Of a stretch of DNA of 7,971 nt, positions 1 to 5,166 are shown piece by piece. The notes beneath the pieces are model-generated. The model was given only the letters and a program-made list of their open reading frames with translations, made no database searches and was not told the origin of the DNA. Both the position numbers and the translations under genes were made by a program. Source of the DNA: an uncultured Dorea sp. (GTDB lineage: Bacteria; Bacillota; Clostridia; Lachnospirales; Lachnospiraceae); contig CAJUTH010000070.1 in NCBI GenBank assembly GCA_910589275.1, positions 1-7,971 on the forward strand. The letters run 5' to 3'. The stretch's first letter is position 1, and every line of letters begins with the position of its first letter.

Positions 1-717
1 CAAAATCACTGCCGTCCTCTGAGCGTCATCCACTGTAAGCTGGAGATACCGCCTGCATGTTACGTCCAGCTTCTTAGCACCAATCTCTTCAACCAGTACA
101 CCGTCACGTAAAATGCCATATCTTGTCGCAATCTTTGACAATTCCCCTAAAATATGGCTTGAAATCAATACCGTCACCTGTTCCTCCTGATTCAGTTTTA
201 ATAATAAATCCCGGATTTCTCTGATACCAGACGGGTCTAATCCGTTAATCGGCTCATCTAAAATCAAAAAGTCTGGTCTTCTAATCAGAGCAATTGCCAA
301 TCCAAGGCGCTGCTTCATCCCCATGGAGAAATTTTTTACCTTCTTTTTTCCGGCCGATTCCAACCCTACAAGCTCCAGCATATGATCTGTGACTGCCTTA
401 TCTGTAATGCCCTGAGTCCTCCGGATAATTTCCAAATTATCCCTTGCACTTATGCCGGGATAACCGCCTGGCTCTTCAATCAGGCTACCGATATGCTTTC
501 TCTGCTGCTCTAAATCCGTTTTACCGAAAAGCTCTATCTGACCGTTATCGGGTGAAGCAAGCCCTAGAACCATACGCATAAAGGTAGTTTTTCCGGCGCC
601 GTTTTTTCCAATCAGCCCGTAAATGTCTCCCTGCTGCACTGTTACACTTACCTTATTAACAGCTATACTTTTGCCATAGGTCTTTGTCAGTCTTTCTGTC
701 TTTAGTATTTCACTCAT
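1..717 (-). CDS. ABC transporter ATP-binding protein, BcrA-like (3' end outside window)
   Basis: This is the nucleotide-binding subunit of an ABC exporter. It would hydrolyse ATP at the inner face of the membrane to drive a partner permease, which is probably encoded beyond the left edge. Read from the ATG at 717, 239 codons are open to the edge. Visible motifs are Walker A GKNGAGKTT (residues 37-45), signature SMGMKQ (131-136), Walker B FLILDEP (150-156) with catalytic Glu155, a D-loop GLDP and the switch His188 in ISSH. The Q-loop position reads IEEP (80-83) rather than Gln, as is common in the BcrA/lantibiotic-immunity class. A GGGGG ribosome binding site lies about 7 nt upstream of the ATG. 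Family members run about 300 residues, so roughly 60 C-terminal residues are missing. Bacitracin- or lantibiotic-resistance type export is likely, but the substrate cannot be read from this subunit. Confidence 0.95.
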   Translation of the reverse strand, partial: MSEILKTERLTKTYGKSIAVNKVSVTVQQGDIYGLIGKNGAGKTTFMRMVLGLASPDNGQIELFGKTDLEQQRKHIGSLIEEPGGYPGISARDNLEIIRRTQGITDKAVTDHMLELVGLESAGKKKVKNFSMGMKQRLGLAIALIRRPDFLILDEPINGLDPSGIREIRDLLLKLNQEEQVTVLISSHILGELSKIATRYGILRDGVLVEEIGAKKLDVTCRRYLQLTVDDAQRTAVIL

Positions 718-746
718 ATTGGCCCCCAGCTTTTGTAAGATGTAGT

Positions 747-775
747 ATCTTATCATTTATATACACCTATTACAA
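747..775 (-). promoter_or_regulatory. Probable sigma-A promoter of the BcrA-like ABC gene
   Basis: On the minus strand, TTGTAA (770-775) and TAAGAT (747-752) are separated by exactly 17 bp. They lie 30 bp upstream of the ATPase start codon. The -35 and -10 boxes each match consensus at four of six positions, so the promoter is plausible but unproven. Its -35 box abuts the transposon-end-like repeat that starts at 776, so an insertion may have replaced the upstream sequence. Confidence 0.45.
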
Positions 776-820
776 TGAGCCAGGCCAGTTTTGTAAATTG
801 AGTGGCCACTTTTGTTCTCT
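776..820 (+). repeat. IS21-type terminal-repeat-like doublet
   Basis: Two copies of a motif of the form GGCCA-n-TTTTG lie 21 bp apart (TTTT at 789 and at 810). The stretch starts with TG at 776 and the second unit starts at TGAG (799-802). Tandem short repeats of about 20 bp beginning TG are typical of IS21-family ends. A related doublet with the same 21 bp period and orientation lies at 7919-7954. No transposase gene is attached, so this would be a relic end. Confidence 0.4.
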
Positions 821-894
821 TTAGCAATCTTTCTAAAACATTGATCTAGAATTAACATCGTAACATATTCCTCTTGACTCAATTGATAACACTC

Positions 895-931
895 AAAAAA
901 AGATGCCTCCCACACTTTCGGAAAGCATCTT
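895..931 (-). terminator. Intrinsic terminator, minus strand
   Basis: On the minus strand AAGATGCTTTCC (920-931) pairs with GGGAGGCATCTT (900-911), including two G-U pairs, around an 8-nt loop. A run of T (the A's at 895-900) follows directly. This is a complete Rho-independent terminator. It ends transcription coming leftward from the 1002-1193 ORF and possibly from the small membrane peptide upstream of that. It also insulates the ABC ATPase gene. Confidence 0.8.
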
Positions 932-1001
932 CTCATAAACCTAAAGTATGAACTACAACTTCCATCATTAATTCTGAAATATACATAATTTATATCTTCC
1001 T

Positions 1002-1193
1002 CTATAAGTAATTAATTGAAATCTCTTTACGCCATCTACGATAAACAGCAAACGCAAAAGCAATATCCTCAACGCCTATTTCTGCCTTCCCTTTTCTCTC
1101 TTCTTTCCCTATAATATGCTTCATTATGGCATTAGCCTGGATATTCTCTTTTATTTCTGCTGTGGTCAAAACATGCAGCAATAAAAATACCAT
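1002..1193 (-). CDS. Hypothetical 63-residue ORF, possibly a gene remnant
   Basis: I do not recognise this product. The C-terminal two thirds are rich in Lys, Glu and Ala and look helical, ending in a basic YRRWRKEI segment (about residues 51-58). The first nine residues are hydrophobic. No convincing ribosome binding site precedes the ATG at 1193. An overlapping frame starting at 1216 encodes only 16 residues, so the 5' end may be frameshifted or the ORF may be the tail of a lost gene. A strong terminator about 70 bp downstream in the same orientation is the main argument that the stretch is or was transcribed. It could also be chance. Confidence 0.3.
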   Translation of the reverse strand: MVFLLLHVLTTAEIKENIQANAIMKHIIGKEERKGKAEIGVEDIAFAFAVYRRWRKEISINYL

Positions 1194-1272
1194 ACCGTCT
1201 GATTCTTATTTTTCATAAGGACAACATCATTCCTATTTTTTTCATAAATATACAGGCGCCATATAACTCAGA

Positions 1273-1303
1273 AAGCGGCCAACCAGACATTGATTAGCCG
1301 CTT
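1273..1303 (-). terminator. Strong stem-loop after the small membrane peptide gene
   Basis: On the minus strand AAGCGGCTAATCA (1291-1303) pairs with TGGTTGGCCGCTT (1273-1285), 13 pairs including G-U, around a 5-nt loop. It begins 6 nt after the stop codon of the peptide gene. The T-tract is short (TTTCT), so it may be a weak terminator or a stable 3' mRNA end. Type I toxin mRNAs commonly carry such 3' stems. Confidence 0.6.
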
Positions 1304-1309
1304 CTCCCA

Positions 1310-1396
1310 TTAATCGTCTTTCTTATTCCTATTGTCTACATAAGTCAAAATTACAAAGATACATGAAATAATTGATACAACCTCCAAAATACTCAT
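1310..1396 (-). CDS. Small membrane peptide, type I toxin (holin-like) candidate
   Basis: This is a 28-residue ORF starting MSILEVVSIISC and ending in the charged tail DNRNKKDD. Residues 5-20 form one hydrophobic segment that could cross the membrane. A short acidic or neutral N-terminus, a single helix and a Lys/Asp-rich tail resemble the TxpA/BsrG-type and 'putative holin-like toxin' peptides of Firmicutes. Such peptides depolarise the membrane when expressed and are normally silenced by an antisense RNA. The ATG at 1394-1396 has an excellent AAGGAG site (1407-1412) with 10 nt spacing. A strong stem-loop follows the stop codon. I could not identify a clear antisense RNA promoter facing the gene. 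The gene is too short for routine ORF callers. Gene reality is fairly well supported by the RBS and stem-loop; the toxin role is inferred from form only. Confidence 0.55.
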   Translation of the reverse strand: MSILEVVSIISCIFVILTYVDNRNKKDD

Positions 1397-1436
1397 ACAC
1401 AAGCATCTCCTTCCTCTACCTTTCTGTTTCCAACAA

Positions 1437-1445
1437 TGGTATAAT
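1437..1445 (+). promoter_or_regulatory. Extended -10 element, plus strand
   Basis: TGGTATAAT is a perfect extended -10 (TG-n-TATAAT) pointing right, away from the small peptide gene and into the broken TPR gene. There is no good -35 box, as is common for extended -10 promoters. It may be the old promoter of the TPR gene or may make a short RNA divergent from the peptide mRNA. Confidence 0.35.
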
Positions 1446-1516
1446 GTCTGTACATCTATAACCTTTGTCTACACACATACTGTAATATATTTTGGAAGTT
1501 GGATTCCAGTCAGATA

Positions 1517-1785
1517 ATGGAACATCTAAATGAAGCCTTTGATATATATATCAGAAAATGCTCCCAGAGAATGCACACCAGCTCATTCATCCATACTGTA
1601 CCCTTGCCAATCTCATGACAGCACTGGAAGATTACGAGACTGCCATTACCAGCTATTCTCACACCATATGGCTCCTGCTTGAAAATGGTTATACGGAGGA
1701 TTCCTCTGCGGTCCAGGAATTTGCTGTAAAGATAAATGACTTACAGCAAATACAAAACAGCGATAAACCGGATAGCGACTTTTAA
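1517..1785 (+). pseudogene. TPR-repeat protein, frameshifted C-terminal remnant
   Basis: Frame one from the ATG at 1517 reads MEHLNEAFDIYIRK and then goes off. A second frame continues from 1558 with MLPENAHQLIHPYC and on to a TAA at 1783-1785. Restoring one A to the A-run at 1555-1558 joins them into a single 89-residue product. The joined sequence follows the kinesin-light-chain-type TPR pattern: helix ending in an Arg/Lys, LPEN, then L-n-ALEDYETAI-n-Y. A single-base deletion therefore broke the gene. TPR units mediate protein binding, and family members usually have several units, so the 5' part has probably been lost too. The reading frame is open upstream only to 1445. The last ~33 codons, ending QEFAVKINDLQ through SDF, recur in diverged form at 4256-4361. 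An intact role cannot be assigned. Confidence 0.6.
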
Positions 1786-1812
1786 GTTTTTATGCCTCTT
1801 GAGCAGGCTAGC
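1714..1812 (+). repeat. Dispersed repeat, copy 1 (TPR gene 3' end and downstream)
   Basis: This segment covers the last 23 codons of the broken TPR gene, its stop codon and about 27 bp beyond. It aligns with 4256-4361 in the same orientation. The first 33 bases match at 28 positions. After a short gapped stretch the similarity resumes across the stop codon (GACTTTTAAGT here, GACTTTTGAGT there) as far as GAGCnGGCT. Confidence 0.65.
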
Positions 1813-1858
1813 AAACATCAGATTATAGAGAAGTAAATATGTCTAAAAAAGAATATAT

Positions 1859-2183
1859 CTAATGCTTGAGAGCCACCGTTTTAAAGCTTCAGAGCCATCA
1901 GTGTGCGTATCTTTTAGTCCTTGAGAGCCACCACAATATGTAGTGAATCTATAAGCAAAATAAGGTTATCTTTAACCGCTTGATTATCCTATACCAGAAT
2001 TGCTTTAGGACTGCAAAGGCTGCAATACAGAGTATTTACCTTTGCAGTCCTAAAACAATTCTGGGACAATATAATAAGCAGTGTAAAGTAAGATACACTA
2101 TATCTAGTGCTTTAAGATGGCTCTCAAATGTTAAATTATAAGTGGCTCTGAAGTTTTAAATTAGTGGCTCTCAAGAGCATTAG
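1859..2183. mobile_element. Palindromic non-autonomous element with IS21-like ends
   Basis: Both ends carry three related repeats pointing inward. On the left are TTGAGAGCCAC (1866), TTCAGAGCCAT (1888) and TTGAGAGCCAC (1921). On the right, read on the minus strand, are TTGAGAGCCAC (2174), TTCAGAGCCAC (2152) and TTGAGAGCCAT (2127). Order, sequence and the 22 bp spacing of the outer pair are conserved between ends. The terminal repeats extend outward to CTAATGCT/AGCATTAG. Multiple short terminal repeats with TG...CA tips are the hallmark of IS21-family elements, but the ~325 bp here have no room for istA/istB. The middle is a long hairpin (1994-2064). I read it as a MITE-like or internally deleted derivative mobilised in trans. 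It stops 8 bp short of the hydrolase stop codon. The alternative is a structured intergenic palindrome family. No clear target duplication is visible. Confidence 0.6.
1994..2064. repeat. 26 bp inverted repeat, central hairpin of the palindromic element
   Basis: The arm 1994-2019 (starting CCAGAATTG, ending TGCAAAGG) is complementary to 2039-2064 with one mismatch in 26 positions, around a 19-nt loop. No T-tract follows on either strand, so it is not a standard terminator. As RNA it would be very stable and could act as an insulator or RNase III substrate. As DNA it could extrude as a cruciform. Confidence 0.8.
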
Positions 2184-2191
2184 AATATTTA

Positions 2192-3163
2192 TTATTCAAA
2201 TATCGGTTCTATATCTTTCTTAATCAGCTCTATTCTATCCCCTGCTTTGAGTGCAAAGAGAGCCGCAATTGAAATCACCAGCTTTTTCTTTGTATTTACA
2301 TAAATCACATTGCCGCCATCCCCCATGGCTGCATAACCATCCTCATTTACCCACCATAGGTATCCGTAGGGCAGATTTTCTTTTTTCCATCGACTATGTT
2401 CTATCGTACTATCCTCTATCCATTTTGAGGAAATAATCTGCTTCCCCTCCCACATACCACCATTCAGATATAGCTGCCCAATCTTTGCCATTTCCATGGG
2501 TGTAAGCGTAAGCCCCCAGCCTGCCGCATGAATTCCCATGGGGTCTGTTACCCATCCGCTAATATCCGTAGACCGGTTAAATGCCATTTGTTCCTCTTTG
2601 TTTTTGAATAACAAATTGTTTTCCACTTTAATCCCAAGCGGTTCAAATAAATTCTCTGCCGCAAAATCTAATACGGATTGCCTTGTTGCCTTCACTAAAA
2701 TTCCCGATAAAATATCCGGCCCAATCAACGGAGCATATCGGAATGTTCCTATCTTCCCATGGCCGCCTAATAAATCAAGTGAAAATTTTACCCAGTCACT
2801 GCTTGTAAAGTATTTTATATAAGGTGCAAAAAATCGATATTTATAAGGTGCCGTCATTGTCAGCATATCCCTTATTGTAATATTCTGTATTTTGGTCTCT
2901 CCTCTTTTCACTTTGTATTCAGGAAAATAATCTAACACCTTCTTTTCAATATTTTCAATATATCCCTTATCCAGCGCAATCCCAATCAATATTGAAATAA
3001 CACTTTTTGTCACAGAAAAAATATGAACACGGCTATTCGCTGTACAACCTTTAAAGTATTTTTCATAGGATACAATACCATCTTTCAATATGACTATACC
3101 TGTGGTATTTCCATATTTACTGTTTATTTTCTGTTCCAGCTCTTCAATTTTTATCTGATCCAT
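2192..3163 (-). CDS. Serine hydrolase of the beta-lactamase/class C fold
   Basis: This 323-residue cytoplasmic enzyme belongs to the serine beta-lactamase-like superfamily (PF00144 type), which includes esterases, D-aminopeptidases and nylon-oligomer hydrolases. The nucleophile motif is SVTK at residues 50-53 (Ser50, Lys53) in the context HIFSVTKSVISI. The second motif, usually YxN, reads Tyr143-Ala-Pro, so the Tyr is kept but the Asn is not. The third motif is GDGGN (281-285), resembling the GxGGQ of 6-aminohexanoate-hydrolase-like members rather than a KTG triad. No signal peptide is present, which argues against a secreted penicillin-resistance enzyme. The ATG at 3163 has a GAGG site 8 nt upstream. 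The gene starts 21 bp after the MerR-type regulator and is presumably co-transcribed and induced with it. Esterase or amidase activity is inferred; the substrate is unknown. Confidence 0.9.
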   Translation of the reverse strand: MDQIKIEELEQKINSKYGNTTGIVILKDGIVSYEKYFKGCTANSRVHIFSVTKSVISILIGIALDKGYIENIEKKVLDYFPEYKVKRGETKIQNITIRDMLTMTAPYKYRFFAPYIKYFTSSDWVKFSLDLLGGHGKIGTFRYAPLIGPDILSGILVKATRQSVLDFAAENLFEPLGIKVENNLLFKNKEEQMAFNRSTDISGWVTDPMGIHAAGWGLTLTPMEMAKIGQLYLNGGMWEGKQIISSKWIEDSTIEHSRWKKENLPYGYLWWVNEDGYAAMGDGGNVIYVNTKKKLVISIAALFALKAGDRIELIKKDIEPIFE

Positions 3164-3184
3164 ACTTTCTTCCTCTCATGCACT

Positions 3185-4039
3185 TCACAATATCTGCTTG
3201 CCAGTCTGGTCTTTGAAAACCCTCTTTTTAACTGGATAATAGACCTCCGTAATAAGTTCGCTTTCATTTGAAACCTCTGCCGGATCTATTACATATACCT
3301 CATACAATGCATTGCTGTTTTCATAACCTTCCCTTTCTGCCCATTCTATTTGTTTTGCATAAACAGAAGAAAGCTGTAAATAAGAACCCTGCACAACTGT
3401 TTTCAAACATAATCCAGGGCAGAAATCCCTTGTTCCAGTTGCGTACTCTTTTATAGGGATTGCAAATTCCGTATCTAATCCAAATGGGGTATACTCATCA
3501 CTATGAAACAATACCATTGGCGGAGCAGCCGCTGTCAGTTTCTTCTCTTCCATTTTCCGAAGTAGTTTCCCAAAGCAAATCCCATATTCTTCTGAAAACT
3601 CATGTTCTAAAACATTCTTCCGTATCGACAGAAGATACATCATTGGGATCTCAACCAACTGTACATTAATGTTTTCCATATATGACATAATGGATTTCCC
3701 TTTTCTCAAATTTGATAGATCGCTGTCTATCTGATGAAGAGTATCTTCAAACTTCCGTACCTTTATCGCAATCTCCTTTTTCTTTTTATTAAGCGCAGTA
3801 AAAAGCGCCTCATCCATCAGCTCTTCCGATTCAAAAATTGATTTGATTTCTTCCAAAGAAAAGCAATAATCCTTCAAACGATTAATCAGCAGCATTTTCT
3901 CCAATTGGTTGATGGAATAATACCGGTAGCCATTTTCTGGATTGATTTCATCCGGCAGTATCAATCCTATTTCAGCATAATATCTAAGCGCTTTTGCAGA
4001 TACCCTGCATATGTTTGAAAATTCTCCAATTGTAAGCAT
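3185..4039 (-). CDS. MerR-family regulator with GyrI-like effector domain
   Basis: This is a 284-residue ligand-responsive activator of the BmrR/BltR kind. The N-terminal winged helix (about 1-70) begins MLTIGEFSNICRVSAKALRYY and includes the wing signature NGYRYY (36-41). Residues 71-115 form the dimerisation coiled coil. From about residue 125 the C-terminus follows the GyrI-like small-molecule-binding fold, with YEVYVIDP carrying the acidic residue typical of the ligand pocket. Such proteins bind lipophilic or cationic drugs and untwist a promoter with an over-long spacer; that promoter architecture is present directly upstream. The ATG at 4039 has a CCTCCTT (AAGGAGG) site at 4048-4054 with 8 nt spacing. 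The next gene, a serine hydrolase, follows after 21 bp. The regulated function is likely detoxification or modification of the sensed compound, rather than efflux, since no pump is in the operon. Confidence 0.93.
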   Translation of the reverse strand: MLTIGEFSNICRVSAKALRYYAEIGLILPDEINPENGYRYYSINQLEKMLLINRLKDYCFSLEEIKSIFESEELMDEALFTALNKKKKEIAIKVRKFEDTLHQIDSDLSNLRKGKSIMSYMENINVQLVEIPMMYLLSIRKNVLEHEFSEEYGICFGKLLRKMEEKKLTAAAPPMVLFHSDEYTPFGLDTEFAIPIKEYATGTRDFCPGLCLKTVVQGSYLQLSSVYAKQIEWAEREGYENSNALYEVYVIDPAEVSNESELITEVYYPVKKRVFKDQTGKQIL

Positions 4040-4062
4040 ATGCGAACCCTCCTTCCAAACTC

Positions 4063-4093
4063 AGTATAAACCTTACCCTAAGGGGAAAGTCAA
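4063..4093 (-). promoter_or_regulatory. MerR-type promoter with 19 bp spacer and operator dyad
   Basis: On the minus strand, -35 TTGACT (4088-4093) and -10 TATACT (4063-4068) are separated by 19 bp, against the normal 17. Inside the spacer lies the dyad CCTTA-ccc-TAAGG (4071-4083). Over-long spacers with a central palindrome are diagnostic of MerR-family targets, where the regulator twists the DNA to realign the boxes. It drives the regulator and the hydrolase, implying autoregulation. Confidence 0.85.
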
Positions 4094-4101
4094 CGGCACT
4101 T

Positions 4102-4257
4102 TTAATACCCTGCCCAGTGTAGTTTAGATAAGGCAATGCGCCTGCCCTTCCAAGGTAGTTGCATTTCTATAAAAGCTTCGGAAGCATTCAATGCCTCATC
4201 TGCCATCGGATACTTTAGATACACTTTAAGTATTCTGCCCCTAACATTTTCAAACCA
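4102..4257 (-). pseudogene. C-terminal fragment of an unrecognised protein
   Basis: A minus-strand frame ends at the TAA 4102-4104 and reads back through about 50 plausible residues, ending LPWKGRRIALSKLHWAGY, preceded by VYLKYP and an Ala/Glu-rich helix-like part. Composition is protein-like, but no start codon and RBS introduce it. At its 5' side, near 4256, it runs directly into sequence homologous to the TPR gene tail on the opposite strand. I read it as the severed 3' end of a gene, joined at a deletion or insertion breakpoint. I do not recognise the family. The stop lies 8 bp from the MerR promoter -35 box. Confidence 0.35.
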
Positions 4258-4361
4258 GGAGTTTGCTGTCAAAATAAACGATTTACAGACAGCATATACT
4301 AAACAACAACGAACCCGATATGGACTTTTGAGTATTTACGCTTTCTGAGCCGGCTTATCCG
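4256..4361 (+). pseudogene. Dispersed repeat, copy 2: decayed TPR gene 3' end
   Basis: This begins with QEFAVKINDLQ-encoding sequence almost identical to the end of the broken TPR gene at 1714-1746. It then diverges, and resumes similarity across the former stop codon (ATGGACTTTTGAGT). Small indels shift the frame, so the old C-terminus and its TGA are now out of frame, and translation runs on to a later TGA. Only about 25 codons of coding homology remain. The segment joins unrelated sequence at about 4256. It shows that two paralogous TPR genes or cassette tails once lay on either side of the MerR-hydrolase operon. Confidence 0.6.
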
Positions 4362-4524
4362 GACCAACAGTTATACATATTTATATACTTGATATAGCTC
4401 GTCTAAACAGCTATGATGTATAATACATACAAGGAATCGATCATGCTTGAATATGTGACAGCTCACGAAGTAACAATCATTTTAATATCTACGTTCCCCT
4501 GCCACCCATCTGTGACCATATATT
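4362..4524. other. Intergenic stretch downstream of the ABC operon
   Basis: I see no supported gene here. There is a TATAAT hexamer (4419-4424) inside the palindrome ATGTATAATACAT, followed by an AAGGA (4431-4435) and a 31-codon plus-strand ORF (4443-4538) that overlaps the ATPase 3' end. The ORF has no recognisable features. No intrinsic terminator for the ABC operon could be found between 4362 and 4524; only a 4 bp GTGA/TCAC hairpin is visible. Confidence 0.4.
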
Positions 4525-5166
4525 TTACTGGATTTTAGATAGATTATGCTCCCCATCAATCCGCATTACCTCATCGCAAAAATCAAGCGCCAGCTCCAGG
4601 TTATGAACAGAAAACAAAATCATAGCTCCATCATCACGCCGCTCTGCCAATATTTCCTTCAATGTCAAGACACTTTCCGGGTCAAGCCCGTTGAACGGTT
4701 CATCCAGGATCAGATTTTCTGCCCCGGACAACAGCGCCGCAGCCATGTAGATTTTTTGCTTCATTCCCAGGGAATAATTCGCGATATATGTGTCTATCGC
4801 TTCTTCCAGCCTGAAGGACTCCAACAGCCCTTTTTGCATTATTTCCGCTTTTTCGGGTTTCTGCCGGTACAGACGGGTTATAAATCGTAAATACTCCCTC
4901 CCGGTAAGATTCAGAAACATTTCCTTACCGTCCGGAACATAAAAGAAATGGTATTTTGACTGAAAACTGCGGCTTTCGATATGGTCTATGATAACTGTCC
5001 CCGAATCCATACATTCCGGCTGTGTAATTACTTGAAACAACGTTGTTTTTCCAATCCCGTTCATCCCCACAAGGGCATAAATCCGACCATTTTCCATCTG
5101 GCAGGATACCCTGTCAAAAATCTTCCGACCGCCATAGCTTTTTGACAGTTCATGCATCTGTATCAT
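4525..5166 (-). CDS. ABC transporter ATP-binding protein
   Basis: This is the 213-residue nucleotide-binding subunit of an ABC exporter, partner of the permease encoded just upstream. Motifs are Walker A GMNGIGKTT (34-42), signature YSLGMKQ (131-137), Walker B NLILDEP (151-157) with Glu156, D-loop GLDP and the switch His188 in SVH. The Q-loop region reads YVPDGKEMF (76-84), lacking the usual Gln, as in several ABC-2-type exporter ATPases. The frame is open a further 24 codons upstream, but the ATG at 5166 is chosen because AAAGGAG (5173-5179) lies 6 nt before it. The chosen start overlaps the permease stop by 17 bp, implying translational coupling. At 213 residues it is a short single-domain ATPase without a C-terminal extension. 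The substrate is not evident. Confidence 0.93.
   Translation of the reverse strand: MIQMHELSKSYGGRKIFDRVSCQMENGRIYALVGMNGIGKTTLFQVITQPECMDSGTVIIDHIESRSFQSKYHFFYVPDGKEMFLNLTGREYLRFITRLYRQKPEKAEIMQKGLLESFRLEEAIDTYIANYSLGMKQKIYMAAALLSGAENLILDEPFNGLDPESVLTLKEILAERRDDGAMILFSVHNLELALDFCDEVMRIDGEHNLSKIQ

Noticed and set aside
1201..1250. Short minus-strand frames MKKIGMMLSL and MKNKNQTVWYF upstream of the 63-codon ORF, as leader peptides
   Set aside because: No RBS of note, no attenuator-like alternative stems and no recognisable regulated gene downstream.
1866..2174. Repeated TTGAGAGCCAC motifs as a possible CRISPR array
   Set aside because: The repeats are only about 11 bp, occur as two inverted groups of three, and lack uniform spacer lengths or nearby cas genes.
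2538..2822. Plus-strand ORFs opposite the hydrolase, regulator, permease and XRE genes
   Set aside because: They are antisense shadows of well-supported minus-strand genes, with no RBS and no domain-like sequence.
4136..4348. 70-codon plus-strand ORF
   Set aside because: It is a composite that starts in sequence antisense to the protein-like minus-strand fragment and continues into the decayed TPR tail. It has no RBS and no unified product.
4443..4538. 31-codon plus-strand ORF with AAGGA 7 nt upstream and a TATAAT 19 bp before the start codon
   Set aside because: No recognisable features, no -35 box and no charged tail of the type I toxin kind. It overlaps the ATPase 3' end antisense, and the signals are within chance expectation in AT-rich DNA.
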